Positions 47,247 to 57,643 of a stretch of 64,000 nucleotides of DNA are shown here, piece by piece (positions within the stretch are counted from its first letter, which is position 1; every line of letters starts with the position of its first letter). A program made the translations under genes and the position numbers. The DNA is from Paenibacillus alba (GTDB taxonomy: Bacteria > Bacillota > Bacilli > Paenibacillales > NBRC-103111): NCBI RefSeq assembly GCF_013204855.1, contig NZ_JABMKZ010000031.1:1-64000 (forward strand), written 5' to 3'. The notes under the pieces are model-generated. The model did not search any database. It saw only the letters and a list, made by a program, of their open reading frames with translations, and had not been told where the DNA came from.

Positions 47247-48689
47247 ATGCCATTTCAAATCAGAACAATTATCTTCTATCTGTCAATCATCCTTGGTGCG
47301 TTTAGCGCCATTAGCATCGCTTTATATATGTATGGCTCTCAAGCTACCCTCCCGCCGAACTTCTCTGTCGCAGGCTGGCGTGTTGGAGATATGCGTTATG
47401 AGACCTTTCAACAGCAATACAACAAGCGGCTTGAGCAGCTCTTAGCCTTTCCTATTCAAATAGACACCTCCTATCCCGATATTCCCAATCGACAATTAAC
47501 GCTAGGCCAACTAGGCATTCATTATCAAAATGAGGCGCTTGAGCAGTCGCTGAAACAGCTTTTCGACAGCTCGCCATTTGAGCGAATAAAGGCGCGTTGG
47601 TCGCTTCGTCACACGAATGTTCCTCTCGAGGTTACGGTCGATGAAGAGCAGCTCGTCAAAGCTGTCAAAGAAGCCTGGAGCGCGCTTTATGCCCAGCAGC
47701 CCGCTCCCGCCAAGAGAATCGTGACCGAACAAGACTCGCTAACCTATGAAAAAGAACAAAAAGTGCTGCGCGTCGATATCGCTCACCTGCTCGAGCATTT
47801 GCAAGAAATCGCTCCTTCTATTTCGTATATCAACAATACAGCACCCGTGCGCCTAACACTCCCTTTGTATGAGCAAGGTCCAACGATAACGGTTGAAAGC
47901 TTGACACAGCAAGGCATTGATGGCAAAATATCGGAATTCACAACCTCGTTCCCTTTATCCGGGGAAGGCCGCATTCATAACATCCGTTCAACTGCCGAAT
48001 CTATTCAGGATTTGCTTATGGCGCCGGGAGAAACGTTCGATTACAGCAAAATCATTGCACAAACGGAGGCGAAATTTGGATATAAAGAGGCGCCTGTTAT
48101 TCTGAACGGCAAATTGGTGCCTGGCATTGGGGGCGGCATTTGCCAAGTGTCATCCACCCTTTACAACGCTGTTCTGCGAAGCGGTCTGGAAATCGTCGAG
48201 AGGCGCAATCATTCGCTGCCTGTCAGTTATGTGCCATTAGGCCAGGATGCGACTTTTGCCAATGGCTATATTAATTTCAAATTCCGCAACAATACGGACG
48301 CTTACGTATTAATACGCACGATCACAACGGAACAAGCGGTTACCGTGAAGCTTTTTGGACATATGAACCCTTCCATTTCCTATGATATTGAATCTACGAT
48401 TATTGAAACTATTCAGCCTCCAATCAAATACTTGCACAACCCTAGCCTTCGTGCGGGAGCGACCCAAACGATCAGTAAGGGTAAAGTTGGTTATAAAGTT
48501 GAAACGTATCGCATCAAAAGAGAGAACGGCATAACGGTGGAGAAAAAGTTGATATCCAAAGATCAATACTCGCCTGTACCCACTTTGATCGCTGCAAACC
48601 AAGGAAATATCAAACCCGAGGATGGCAACCAAAGTGAGTCAAAGCAACCTCTCCTCGAAGATGGCGTGAAGGGGCCAGCATTTCGCTAA
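47247..48689 (+). CDS. VanW family protein
   Basis: A 480-residue membrane-anchored exported protein. An N-terminal helix (IIFYLSIILGAFSAISIALY) is followed by a peptidoglycan-binding-type region and then the VanW domain with PGETFDYSKII, LNGKLVPGIGGGICQVSSTL and YNAVLRSGLEIVERRNHSLP. The C-terminus (KVGYKVETYRIKRENGITV) is a G5-like segment. AAAGGAG precedes the ATG. VanW proteins, named from vancomycin clusters, have no established activity; wall-related action is inferred. It lies alone between terminators. Confidence 0.9.
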   Translation: MPFQIRTIIFYLSIILGAFSAISIALYMYGSQATLPPNFSVAGWRVGDMRYETFQQQYNKRLEQLLAFPIQIDTSYPDIPNRQLTLGQLGIHYQNEALEQSLKQLFDSSPFERIKARWSLRHTNVPLEVTVDEEQLVKAVKEAWSALYAQQPAPAKRIVTEQDSLTYEKEQKVLRVDIAHLLEHLQEIAPSISYINNTAPVRLTLPLYEQGPTITVESLTQQGIDGKISEFTTSFPLSGEGRIHNIRSTAESIQDLLMAPGETFDYSKIIAQTEAKFGYKEAPVILNGKLVPGIGGGICQVSSTLYNAVLRSGLEIVERRNHSLPVSYVPLGQDATFANGYINFKFRNNTDAYVLIRTITTEQAVTVKLFGHMNPSISYDIESTIIETIQPPIKYLHNPSLRAGATQTISKGKVGYKVETYRIKRENGITVEKKLISKDQYSPVPTLIAANQGNIKPEDGNQSESKQPLLEDGVKGPAFR

Positions 48690-48732
48690 TTACAGAGGTC
48701 ATAGTCCCCATGAACAAATATGTATAAAAAAA

Positions 48733-48777
48733 GAAAAGGTCATGTGACTGTAGTTACTAGGTCATTATGACTTTTTT
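48733..48777 (+). terminator. Terminator of the VanW gene
   Basis: AAAAGGTCATGTGAC pairs imperfectly with GTCATTATGACTTTT, followed by a T-run. Confidence 0.7.
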
Positions 48778-48821
48778 CTATTATGATTAAAATACGAAAT
48801 AGCAAACAAGGAGGTTTGACG

Positions 48822-49553
48822 ATGAGTAAAATCGATTACTTTAGAGAACTCCACTATCGACTGCGCGGACTTCCCGAGAAGGAGCGCCAAAATATATTGT
48901 CTGTCTATGAAGAATTGTTTCAAAAAGCACTTGAAAACGGAAAACATGAGGATGACGTGGCCCAGTCGCTAGGCTACCCGCGCGTACCTCAGTGGGATGG
49001 TCAGAAGGAGGCGCCAAGCAAGCAACAGGAGCCAGCAGGCAGCACATTTACTGAACCCGTAGAGAAGAAGGCATATACCAAGCAGGAGCCAATACCGACG
49101 CCCACACCTATTCCAACACCAGCACCTACAAAAGCCCCTGAAGCGAACGGGTTTCCGCCGTATACACCGCCTTATCAAACGAACCCGTATGCAAATAATG
49201 CTCCCTACCCTTATCCGGTGAAGCCAGAGACAGGAATTAAGGCGATTATCGTCAGCATTGGGCTTGGTTTCTTCAACCTTATCTTCATCGTTGGACCATG
49301 GTTCGCTGTGCTCTCAACCCTGATCGCATTGTTTATTTCAGGGTTTGCACTAATTATCGCACCCATCATCGAAGTTCTCACTACCTTTACGGGTGCCTTC
49401 GACAACGATATGCGCTTTATCGGATTCGCCATGCTTGCTTTATTTGGCTTGGGAATTATTCTAACAACGTTCAGCTCCTGGCTGTTCAAAGTATTCTTCA
49501 AACTCACTTGGACATATATCCAATTCAATGCCAAATTGATAAAGGGGGCGTAA
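48822..49553 (+). CDS. DUF1700/HAAS domain membrane protein
   Basis: A 243-residue protein. Residues 1-65 (YFRELHYRLRGLPEKERQNI; VAQSLGYP) are the DUF1700 or HAAS signature, commonly encoded beside PadR regulators or DUF4097 proteins. A Pro/Thr-rich linker is followed by two to three helices at the C-terminus. AAGGAGG precedes the ATG at 48822; the frame's upstream start is not used. The next gene starts 3 bp after its stop, so the two proteins probably act together at the membrane. Confidence 0.87.
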   Translation: MSKIDYFRELHYRLRGLPEKERQNILSVYEELFQKALENGKHEDDVAQSLGYPRVPQWDGQKEAPSKQQEPAGSTFTEPVEKKAYTKQEPIPTPTPIPTPAPTKAPEANGFPPYTPPYQTNPYANNAPYPYPVKPETGIKAIIVSIGLGFFNLIFIVGPWFAVLSTLIALFISGFALIIAPIIEVLTTFTGAFDNDMRFIGFAMLALFGLGIILTTFSSWLFKVFFKLTWTYIQFNAKLIKGA

Positions 49554-49556
49554 GCC

Positions 49557-50453
49557 ATGAAACGTGGACCTAAGTTTTTCTTGCTGATTGGTTTTGCCTG
49601 CTTGGCCATTGGGCTTATTGGAGCAGCTGTCTCTTTCAAAAGCGTCGACCTGAATGAGGGAATAGCCAACATCGATATCGAAAAGAAAATTTCCGCCGCT
49701 AACATCGATACGTTCATTCTCCAAAATGATATCTCTGGAATCACCTTTGTTCCGAGCAATTCGGATGAAATTAAAGTGCACTTGGTAGGAACAGTAGGGG
49801 AAAAGGCTGCCAAAGATTGCGTCATTGATGCAGCTACTGAAGGAGATAACGTGTGGCGGGTAAATGTTGCTACGCATAAAAAAAATCAAATTAATATTGG
49901 CATTAGTTTGTCCGAGCTAAAAAGCCTGATTGCCAGCCACGGCAAACAGCTAAAAACAGAAATCTCCCTTCCCGATAAAATGTTCAAAGCTATCACCATT
50001 TCTTCCGATACAGGAGCTATTCATCTCAAAGAAATCAAGGCGGCAAGCTTGGAAGCATCCACAGATACAGGCAATATTTCTATAGACCGTTATGAAGGAA
50101 AGCAGCTTAATCTACGAACGGATACAGGAAGCATTACCGTCGACAATGGTCAGGGCAATGTGGCTTTAAGAACAGATACCGGTAGTATTACAGCGAAATT
50201 AAACGATATCGGTGATTCCGTTTCGCTGCAATCGGACATAGGCAGCATTCGCCTTAGATTGGATCCCGCTCCGAAGAACGCAAGTTTTGATTTGAGATCG
50301 GATATAGGCAATGTTAATCTAACTATCCCAGGTGTCAATATGGAGCGCAACGAGAATAGCGGGCGTCATTCGGCCAAAGGTTCCCTCGGTGATGGCAGCA
50401 AACAAGTGAAAGTTCAAACCGATACAGGTTCCATCTCAGTAACCAACAACTAA
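49557..50453 (+). CDS. DUF4097 domain-containing membrane-anchored protein
   Basis: A 298-residue protein with an N-terminal membrane helix (FFLLIGFACLAIGLIGAAV) and an outside beta-helix-like domain built on repeats such as SSDTGAIHL, STDTGNISI, RTDTGSITV, QSDIGSIRL and RSDIGNVNL. This repeated pattern defines DUF4097 (putative adhesin). It shares an operon with the DUF1700 gene and ends at a bidirectional terminator. Envelope-stress sensing has been suggested for similar pairs but is not shown here. Confidence 0.88.
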   Translation: MKRGPKFFLLIGFACLAIGLIGAAVSFKSVDLNEGIANIDIEKKISAANIDTFILQNDISGITFVPSNSDEIKVHLVGTVGEKAAKDCVIDAATEGDNVWRVNVATHKKNQINIGISLSELKSLIASHGKQLKTEISLPDKMFKAITISSDTGAIHLKEIKAASLEASTDTGNISIDRYEGKQLNLRTDTGSITVDNGQGNVALRTDTGSITAKLNDIGDSVSLQSDIGSIRLRLDPAPKNASFDLRSDIGNVNLTIPGVNMERNENSGRHSAKGSLGDGSKQVKVQTDTGSISVTNN

Positions 50454-50455
50454 AA

Positions 50456-50505
50456 ATAAAGCCTTCATTCCCATCGAAGCCGATGAGTTTGAAGGCTTTT
50501 GTTTA
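50456..50505. terminator. Bidirectional terminator between DUF4097 and argH
   Basis: AAAGCCTTCA (50458-50467) pairs exactly with TGAAGGCTTT (50490-50499), with T-runs on both strands; it ends both converging units. Confidence 0.82.
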
Positions 50506-51918
50506 TTTGCTTTTTTCTAGAAAAGCTTGCAGCCACTCGTTGGATTGAACCAAAACTTGCTCAGCGCGAGCAATCGCTTCTGTCACTTGGTTGCTTGCTG
50601 TTCCACCAAAGACATTACGCGCATTGACCACTTGCTCCGGCTGTAAAACTTGATAAATATCCGATTCGAACAGTTCTGAGAACGTTTTGAACTCCTCGAT
50701 GCTCATATCGAGCAAATATTTTTTGTTCTGGATGCAGTGCAGAACTGTTTTACCGATCACTTCGTGCGCTTGGCGGAAAGGAAGACCTTTGTTAACAAGG
50801 TAATCCGCGATATCCGTAGCGTTAGAGAAATCTTGGTTAACAGCTTGTCTCATGCGATCCGTGTTGACCTTCATCGTAGCGACCATCGGAGCGAACAATT
50901 GCAGCGCCCCTTGCAGGGTGCGAACCGTATCGAACATGCCTTCTTTGTCTTCCTGCATGTCCTTATTGTAGGCCAGCGGCAGCGACTTGAGCACGGTCAT
51001 CAGACCGAACAAGTTGCCGTAGACGCGGCCGGTTTTGCCGCGGACGAGCTCCGCCACGTCCGGGTTCTTCTTCTGCGGCATGATCGAGCTGCCGGTACAG
51101 AATGCATCGTCGAGCTCGACGAACGCGAACTCGGTCGAAGACCACAGCACCATCTCCTCGCTGAAGCGAGAAAGGTGCATCATGATCATGGACGCGTTAG
51201 AGAGGAACTCCAGGATGAAATCGCGGTCGCTGACCGCATCCAGGGAGTTCTCGTACACGCGTCCGAACCCAAGCTGCTCCGCCACGAAATGGCGGTCGAT
51301 CGGAAACGTCGTGCCGGCGAGCGCGCCAGCGCCAAGCGGCAAAATATCTACGCGCTTGTAGCTGTCCTGCAAGCGCTCCAAGTCGCGCTGGAACATGCTG
51401 ACGTAGGCCATCAAGTGATGTGCGAAGAGGATCGGCTGCGCACGCTGTAGATGCGTATAGCCCGGAACGATCGTATCAATGTTGTTTTTGGCTTGGTCAA
51501 TCAGCGCTTCCTGCAGCTTGATCAGGTGTCCGACAAACTCAACAACCCGCTTGCGCAGGTAGAGATGCATATCCGTAGCCACTTGGTCGTTGCGGCTGCG
51601 GCCCGTATGCAGCTTGCCGCCAACAGGACCAATCAGGTCGATTAGTGTTTTCTCGATATTCATATGAATATCTTCATTCTGAATCGTGTACTCAAGTTCG
51701 CCGCGGCGGATCATGCCTTGGACCTGCAGCAGACCGTCTTTGATCTTCTCTACGTCTTCAGCAGGCAAAATACCGCATTTGCCAAGCATCGTCACATGCG
51801 CCAAGCTGCCTTGAATATCTTCCTCAGCCAACTCTTTATCAAATGTTATCGATGCTGTATATTCTTCGACCAATTGGTCGGTTTGCTTCGTAAATCGTCC
51901 ACCCCAAAGCTTTGACAC
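50503..51918 (-). CDS. argH: Argininosuccinate lyase
   Basis: Converts argininosuccinate to arginine and fumarate, the last step of arginine synthesis. At 471 residues it has the normal length. The fumarase-superfamily signature [12 protein letters not shown] is intact, and [13 protein letters not shown] and [13 protein letters not shown] are further ArgH blocks. The start is GTG with GAGAGGGG upstream. It is the last gene of the arg operon, 72 bp after argG. Confidence 0.98.
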   Translation of the reverse strand: MSKLWGGRFTKQTDQLVEEYTASITFDKELAEEDIQGSLAHVTMLGKCGILPAEDVEKIKDGLLQVQGMIRRGELEYTIQNEDIHMNIEKTLIDLIGPVGGKLHTGRSRNDQVATDMHLYLRKRVVEFVGHLIKLQEALIDQAKNNIDTIVPGYTHLQRAQPILFAHHLMAYVSMFQRDLERLQDSYKRVDILPLGAGALAGTTFPIDRHFVAEQLGFGRVYENSLDAVSDRDFILEFLSNASMIMMHLSRFSEEMVLWSSTEFAFVELDDAFCTGSSIMPQKKNPDVAELVRGKTGRVYGNLFGLMTVLKSLPLAYNKDMQEDKEGMFDTVRTLQGALQLFAPMVATMKVNTDRMRQAVNQDFSNATDIADYLVNKGLPFRQAHEVIGKTVLHCIQNKKYLLDMSIEEFKTFSELFESDIYQVLQPEQVVNARNVFGGTASNQVTEAIARAEQVLVQSNEWLQAFLEKSK

Positions 51919-51951
51919 GTTGCACTACCCCTCTCTAATGGACAGCCCAAA

Positions 51952-51972
51952 GGCTTTCCACAGTGGGAAAGC
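51952..51972 (-). other. Hairpin between argG and argH
   Basis: GGCTTTCC pairs with GGAAAGCC around 5 nt, followed by TTTGGG on the minus strand. It may be a weak terminator or processing site that lowers argH expression. Confidence 0.55.
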
Positions 51973-51990
51973 CCTTGAAAGACTGCGAAC

Positions 51991-53229
51991 TTATTTCTTC
52001 GCGTTTTGCTCCACGCCGGAAGATACTTTCAAACGAAGCGCGTTCAAGCGGATGAAACCAGTTGCATCGCCTTGATCGTATGCTTTCGTCGGATCTGCTT
52101 CCATCGTTGCAATATCTGGGTTGTATAGGGATACTGGGCTTTTGACGCCAGCGCCGATTACATTGCCTTTGTATAGTTTCAAACGCACTGTACCTGAAAC
52201 GTTCTTTTGGCTTTCTGCCACAAGCGCTTGGATCGCCAAACGCTCAGGCGCAAACCAGAAGCCGTTGTAAACCAGTGTCGCATATTTCGTAATCAAGGAA
52301 TCACGAAGGTGCATCACATCACGGTCCATCGTGAGAGATTCCATTTTGCGGTGAGCTGTGAAGAGGATCGTACCGCCCGGAGTTTCGTACACGCCGCGGC
52401 TCTTCATGCCAACGAAACGGTTCTCAACCATGTCCACACGACCAATGCCGTGCTTGCCGCCGATTTCATTCAAGGTTTCCATCACTTGCAGCGGAGTCAA
52501 TTTGGCTCCGTTGATAGCCACACAGTCGCCTTTATCGAACTCAAGCTCAATGTATTCCGCTTCATTCGGAGCGTCTTCTGGAGCTACGCTCAAGACGTAC
52601 ATACCTTTGTTGTCGTCATGCGCTGCATCGAACCAAGGATCTTCCAACATGCCGCTCTCGAAGGAGATGTGCAGCAGGTTGCGGTCCGTGGAATACGGCT
52701 TCGCCGCAGATGCCGTCACCGGAATGCCATGCTTCTCGGCATAGGCGATCATCTCTGCGCGGCCTGGGAACTCCTCGCGGAATTGCTCCAAACGCCAAGG
52801 CGCGATAACCGACAGCTCAGGCGCTAGCGCCGCTGCTGTAAGCTCGAAGCGCACTTGGTCGTTCCCTTTGCCGGTTGCGCCATGCGCAATCGCTGTTGCG
52901 CCTTCAGCGCGGGCGATCTCGACCATGCGCTTCGCGATCAACGGACGCGCAATGCTCGTGCCGAGCAGGTATTGCCCTTCATAGAGAGCACCCGCTTGGA
53001 ACATCGGGTTGATGAAATCCTTCGCGAATTCATCGCGCAGGTCGTCGATGTAGATTTTGGATGCGCCGGTTTTGAGCGCTTTTTCTTCCAGACCGTCAAG
53101 CTCGTCTTTTTGCCCGATATCCGCTGTGAATGCAATGATTTCAGCGTCATAAGTCTCTTTTAACCATTTCAAAATTACCGATGTATCCAGTCCGCCGGAA
53201 TAGGCGAGTACGATTTTTTCCTTAGCCAT
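51991..53229 (-). CDS. argG: Argininosuccinate synthase
   Basis: Joins citrulline and aspartate with ATP to make argininosuccinate. The 412-residue protein opens with [19 protein letters not shown], the ATP-pyrophosphatase loop, and contains [16 protein letters not shown], the citrulline/aspartate block. Typical length. It lies 43 bp after argF. Confidence 0.98.
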   Translation of the reverse strand: MAKEKIVLAYSGGLDTSVILKWLKETYDAEIIAFTADIGQKDELDGLEEKALKTGASKIYIDDLRDEFAKDFINPMFQAGALYEGQYLLGTSIARPLIAKRMVEIARAEGATAIAHGATGKGNDQVRFELTAAALAPELSVIAPWRLEQFREEFPGRAEMIAYAEKHGIPVTASAAKPYSTDRNLLHISFESGMLEDPWFDAAHDDNKGMYVLSVAPEDAPNEAEYIELEFDKGDCVAINGAKLTPLQVMETLNEIGGKHGIGRVDMVENRFVGMKSRGVYETPGGTILFTAHRKMESLTMDRDVMHLRDSLITKYATLVYNGFWFAPERLAIQALVAESQKNVSGTVRLKLYKGNVIGAGVKSPVSLYNPDIATMEADPTKAYDQGDATGFIRLNALRLKVSSGVEQNAKK

Positions 53230-53272
53230 GTCTACTAATCTCTCCGTTTCTAATTCTGCTGATTGATAGCTA

Positions 53273-54232
53273 TTATATCATTGTCGCGGCCATAATGGCC
53301 TTTTGCGCATGAAGACGATTCTCGGCTTGGTCAAAAATGATCGAATGCGCGCCATCAATGACGCCCTCGCTCACTTCTTCCCCACGATGGGCTGGCAAGC
53401 AGTGCATGAACAAGTAATCCTGTTTCGCATACTTCACAAGCGCTTCGTTAATTTGGAAGTTTTTAAAAGCAATCTCCCGCTCCTGCTGCTCCGCTTCAAA
53501 GCCCATGCTCGCCCATACATCTGTGTAGACGATATCGGCATTTTCGATCGCTTCGCGCGGATCACGAGTAAGCAGCACACTGCCTCCGGATAGCGCAGCA
53601 TTTTCCTTGGAAATCTGGATCACTTCTTTGTCCGGGTCATACCCTTCCGGCGAAGCAATCGCGAAGTCCATACCCAATTTGCTCGCACCCATCATCAAAG
53701 AGTGAACCATATTGTTGCCGTCTCCGATGTAAGCCACTTTGATCCCTTTCAGACGTCCTTTTTTCTCCAAAACCGTTTGATAATCAGCCATAACTTGGCA
53801 AGGGTGCGCGTAATCAGTAAGCCCATTAATAACCGGGACCGTTGCTCCACGAGCCAGATCGATCACTTTACGGTGCTCGTACGTACGAATCATAATGCCA
53901 TCCAGATAACGGGACAACGTCTGCGCCGTATCCCAAACCGTTTCTCCGCGTCCAAGCTGAAGATCATTTTTGCTTAAGAAAAGCGCTTGACCGCCAAGCT
54001 GGTACATCCCGACTTCAAAAGATACGCGCGTACGCGTCGATGATTTCTCAAAAATCATCCCCAACGTTTTGCCCGCTAATACAGCATGAGGCTCTCTAGC
54101 CTTCTGCTTGCGTTTCAGCTCAATGCCATAGTGAATCAAATATTCGATTTCTTCCGGTGTATAATCAACCAAAGCAAGAAAATCTTTGCCCTTCAGTTGG
54201 GCAGCCATTTCTTCTTGTAAGGTAATATTCAT
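53273..54232 (-). CDS. argF: Ornithine carbamoyltransferase
   Basis: Makes citrulline from ornithine and carbamoyl phosphate. The 319-residue enzyme has the carbamoyl phosphate site [10 protein letters not shown], the block [25 protein letters not shown], and the ornithine-site [11 protein letters not shown]. The ATG at 54232 has AGAGG upstream, better than the TTG at 54241. It lies 30 bp after argD. A catabolic ArcB is unlikely given the biosynthetic neighbours. Confidence 0.96.
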   Translation of the reverse strand: MNITLQEEMAAQLKGKDFLALVDYTPEEIEYLIHYGIELKRKQKAREPHAVLAGKTLGMIFEKSSTRTRVSFEVGMYQLGGQALFLSKNDLQLGRGETVWDTAQTLSRYLDGIMIRTYEHRKVIDLARGATVPVINGLTDYAHPCQVMADYQTVLEKKGRLKGIKVAYIGDGNNMVHSLMMGASKLGMDFAIASPEGYDPDKEVIQISKENAALSGGSVLLTRDPREAIENADIVYTDVWASMGFEAEQQEREIAFKNFQINEALVKYAKQDYLFMHCLPAHRGEEVSEGVIDGAHSIIFDQAENRLHAQKAIMAATMI

Positions 54233-54262
54233 TTCATCCAACCTCTCTACGTTTAACTCTGT

Positions 54263-55459
54263 CTAAATGCTGCTGATCGTCGATGCCTTCTGGGAGAGGA
54301 CATCGCACACGACATCCAGCGCTTGATCTAAATCTGCTTGCGGTATCGTCAAAGCCGGCACCAAACGAATCACATTCGGCCCTGCTGGAATAACCAATAC
54401 ACCTTGTTTATGAATTTCGCTGATGATCTCACCAGCTGGTTGCGTACACTCGATGCCAATTAAGAGACCAACACCGCGAATCTTCGCGATTAGCGGATTG
54501 CCCGCAAGCTTGCTTTCCAGCTTCTTCACCGTATACTCGCCTAACTCTGCTGCACGTTCAGACAATTTCTCCGAAATAATCGTGTCCAAAGCCGCATGAG
54601 CCGCCGCTGTCGCAATCGGTGTTCCGCCAAACGTCGAACCATGACTGCCTGCGCTGAAAGCTTCAGCCAAATGCGCCTTGCCCAGCATAGCTCCGATCGG
54701 GAAGCCACCGCCAAGACCTTTGGCCAATGTGAAAATGTCCGGCTCCACACCGTAATGCTCATACGCGAACAATTTACCCGTACGCCCAATGCCTGTTTGG
54801 ATTTCATCTACAATCAACAGCAAATTCTCCTGTTTGCAAAGCTCAGCAATCTGCTTCACGAATTCCGGATCAGCCGGCAGAACGCCGCCTTCGCCTTGAA
54901 CCATTTCAAGCATGATCGCGCAGGTTGTATCATTCACAAGACTGCGAACAGCCTCAATATCGTTATAAGGCGCATAGACGAAACCGCCTGGGAGCGGATG
55001 GAAGCCTTCCTTTACTTTATCCTGACCTGTAGCGGTCAGCGTAGCCAGCGTGCGTCCGTGGAACGACATGTTGAACGTGATAATCTCGAACCGACCATTG
55101 TTCAGCACCTTCTGGGAGTAGCGACGAGCTAACTTGATTGCCGCCTCATTCGCTTCCGCACCCGTGGAACAGAAAAATACCGCGTCCGCACAGCTGTTGT
55201 CCGTAAGCAAAGTGGCCAGCTTCTCCTGATTCGGAATATGAAAAAGATTGCTCACATGCCAAAGCTGATCCAGCTGTTCAACTAGCTTCTCTTTCACCGC
55301 TTGAGGCGCGTGTCCGAGGTTCGTCACCGCGATGCCGCTCATCAAATCGATGTACTCCTTGCCTGTGTCATCCCACAGTCGGCTGCCTTCCCCCTTCACC
55401 AATGTAATCGGATATCTGGCGTAAGTTGGAAAGAGCGAGCTTTTTCCCGTTTCTGTCAT
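54263..55459 (-). CDS. argD: Acetylornithine aminotransferase
   Basis: PLP enzyme giving N-acetylornithine from the semialdehyde. It has 398 residues, with STGAEANEAAIKLAR, IVDEIQTGIGRTGK and the PLP lysine in TLAKGLGGGFPIGA. Two ATGs are near; the one at 55459 has AGGAGGG at proper spacing. It lies 112 bp after argB with no obvious terminator. Confidence 0.96.
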   Translation of the reverse strand: MTETGKSSLFPTYARYPITLVKGEGSRLWDDTGKEYIDLMSGIAVTNLGHAPQAVKEKLVEQLDQLWHVSNLFHIPNQEKLATLLTDNSCADAVFFCSTGAEANEAAIKLARRYSQKVLNNGRFEIITFNMSFHGRTLATLTATGQDKVKEGFHPLPGGFVYAPYNDIEAVRSLVNDTTCAIMLEMVQGEGGVLPADPEFVKQIAELCKQENLLLIVDEIQTGIGRTGKLFAYEHYGVEPDIFTLAKGLGGGFPIGAMLGKAHLAEAFSAGSHGSTFGGTPIATAAAHAALDTIISEKLSERAAELGEYTVKKLESKLAGNPLIAKIRGVGLLIGIECTQPAGEIISEIHKQGVLVIPAGPNVIRLVPALTIPQADLDQALDVVCDVLSQKASTISSI

Positions 55460-55570
55460 GTACATTCCCTCCTTAGTGGTTATTCCAATGCGCACTTTGT
55501 GCGTATTGATTAAGATTCTTTGGGTGATGTCTATAGATAATTGCTGCTATTTCAAAATGATTAAAACCTT

Positions 55571-56362
55571 CTAGCGCACAATACGCGTTCCGATTCCCGT
55601 ACCTTTCAGCACTTTGCTCAGCACATTCGGCTCAGAACCATTCACGATAACAACTTCCTGCACCTTACCCTGTATACAAGCAATCGCTGCACGGACCTTA
55701 GGGATCATACCCCCGTAGATCTCACCGCTCACGATCATTTCTTCGATCTCTGCCACACTCACAACTGGAAGCACCTGCTTCTCGCCGTCTACTGTCTTCA
55801 TGATGCCTGGAACGTCAGTCACAACAACCATTTGCTCGACACCAAGGTGCGAAGCGACCGCACCCGCTGCTGTATCTGCATTAATGTTGTAACGCTGTCC
55901 GCCATCTGCGCCAAGTCCAACCGGTGCGATGACCGGAATATAGCCCATATTCACGATGCCCTGAATCAACTCCGCATTGACCTTCGTCACGTCGCCGACA
56001 AGTCCAACTTCATGGCTGTTCGCCACCGGCTTCGCTTCGATCAGATGTCCATCCACACCGGACAATCCAAGTGCTGCTGCACCCGTTAATTGAATACGGC
56101 GGACGATCTCTTTGTTGATCTGACCAGATAGCACCATCTCTACAACATCCAACACCGCTTCACTCGTCACCCGCAGGCCGTTCACGAAACCGGACTCAAT
56201 TCCGAGCTTCCCCAGCGTCTCCGAGATTGCAGGACCGCCGCCGTGTACGATGACAGTAACGATGCCTTCCTCCTGAAGCTGACGCATATCTTCAAAAAAG
56301 CTGGACGGTAGAGCCGCAAGCGTACTCCCGCCGCATTTCATCACAAAGCAATTGTTCTTCAC
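55571..56362 (-). CDS. argB: Acetylglutamate kinase
   Basis: Phosphorylates N-acetylglutamate, the second step. At 263 residues it has VMKCGGSTL near the N-terminus, VHGGGPAISETLGKLG, and INADTAAGAVASHLG of the amino acid kinase fold. The start is GTG with AAAGGGG upstream. It lies 24 bp after argJ. It is shorter than arginine-inhibited enzymes that carry an extra N-terminal helix, which suggests little direct feedback by arginine. Confidence 0.96.
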   Translation of the reverse strand: MKNNCFVMKCGGSTLAALPSSFFEDMRQLQEEGIVTVIVHGGGPAISETLGKLGIESGFVNGLRVTSEAVLDVVEMVLSGQINKEIVRRIQLTGAAALGLSGVDGHLIEAKPVANSHEVGLVGDVTKVNAELIQGIVNMGYIPVIAPVGLGADGGQRYNINADTAAGAVASHLGVEQMVVVTDVPGIMKTVDGEKQVLPVVSVAEIEEMIVSGEIYGGMIPKVRAAIACIQGKVQEVVIVNGSEPNVLSKVLKGTGIGTRIVR

Positions 56363-56386
56363 AGCCGTTCGTTCCCCTTTGCTTCC

Positions 56387-57613
56387 TTATGTGCGGTATG
56401 CCGCATTAATGCGCACATAATCATATGTCAAATCGCAGCCCCAGCCCGTTGCCTTGCCAGTGCCCATATGCAAATTCACGTGAATTTGAATCGTGTCTGT
56501 TTTCAAATAAGCAAGCGCCGCTTCCTCGTCAAACTTCACTGGACGCGACTGCTCCAACACCGCGATATCGCCAAGGCGAATATCGACCGTGTTTACGTTC
56601 ACCGGCTGACCGGAGTATCCGACTGCTGCGATGATCCGACCCCAGTTGGCGTCAGCTCCGTAAACAGCCGATTTCACCAAGCTCGACCCGATGATCGACT
56701 TGACGATCTTGCGAGCCGCCTCGTCGCTCTCCGCGCCGACTACTGTCGTCTCGATCAGCTTCGTCGCGCCTTCGCCGTCGCGCGCAATCGCTTTGGCGAG
56801 GTATTCGCCAACGTACTGGAACCCTGCCGCGAACGCTTCCCAATCCGGATGCTCCGGATTCAACGCTTCGCCGCCTGCCAGCCCGCTAGCCATCACCACG
56901 ACCATGTCGTTGGTGCTTGTATCTCCGTCAACAGTGATCATGTTGAACGTGCTGTCTGTAATCCTGCCTAGCAGCTGCTGCAGGTGTACGCTTTCGATCG
57001 GCGCGTCGGTTGTCATGAAACCGAGCATGGTCGCCATGTTCGGGTGAATCATCCCCGAACCTTTCGCTGCCCCGGCAATATGTACTTCCTTGCCGCCAAC
57101 CACAACACGGACACACGTCATCTTCTGCGTAAGATCCGTTGTCAGGATCGATTGGCAGAAGTCTTCGCCGCCGTCTGCCTTCACACGGCCCGGCAGCTGC
57201 TCGATGCCGCTGAGAACCTTGCCCATCGGCAGCAGCTCGCCGATGACGCCTGTGCTCGTCACGCCGACGTGATGCTCCGCCACGCCTAGCGCCTTCGCAC
57301 TTGCGGCGCGCATCGCACGCGCGTCCTGCTCGCCTTGCTCGCCGGTGCACGCATTGGCGTTGCCGCTGTTGACGATCATCGCCTGCAGCTTGCCGCTATG
57401 GGCGATGCTTTCTTGCGTCACGCGCAGCGGTGCCGCTTGGAATGCGTTCAGCGTGTACACGCCCGCCGCTGCCGCAGGAACGTCACAGACGATTGCGCCC
57501 AGATCATAGCGCTCCGTCTTCTTCAAACCACAGTGCAGACCGCCTGCACGAAAGCCTTTCGGCGTCGTAACCGTGCCCTCTGGCACGACAGTAAAGCTAC
57601 CTTGCTCTAGCAT
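56387..57613 (-). CDS. argJ: Bifunctional glutamate N-acetyltransferase/ornithine acetyltransferase
   Basis: Recycles the acetyl group between acetylornithine and glutamate. The 408-residue precursor carries the self-cleavage site at Thr in HPNMATMLGF, splitting it into alpha and beta chains. KGSGMIHPN and DGDTSTNDMV are further marks. With argJ, a separate argA is not required for the cycle. AGGTGACG precedes the ATG; it lies 30 bp after argC. Confidence 0.97.
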   Translation of the reverse strand: MLEQGSFTVVPEGTVTTPKGFRAGGLHCGLKKTERYDLGAIVCDVPAAAAGVYTLNAFQAAPLRVTQESIAHSGKLQAMIVNSGNANACTGEQGEQDARAMRAASAKALGVAEHHVGVTSTGVIGELLPMGKVLSGIEQLPGRVKADGGEDFCQSILTTDLTQKMTCVRVVVGGKEVHIAGAAKGSGMIHPNMATMLGFMTTDAPIESVHLQQLLGRITDSTFNMITVDGDTSTNDMVVVMASGLAGGEALNPEHPDWEAFAAGFQYVGEYLAKAIARDGEGATKLIETTVVGAESDEAARKIVKSIIGSSLVKSAVYGADANWGRIIAAVGYSGQPVNVNTVDIRLGDIAVLEQSRPVKFDEEAALAYLKTDTIQIHVNLHMGTGKATGWGCDLTYDYVRINAAYRT

Positions 57614-57643
57614 GTTCGTTCGTCACCTGTCCTCATCTTCTCG

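Noticed and set aside
50737-51450. 237-residue plus-strand open frame opposite argH
   Set aside because: Antisense shadow of a well-conserved enzyme with His/Arg-rich composition and no motif.
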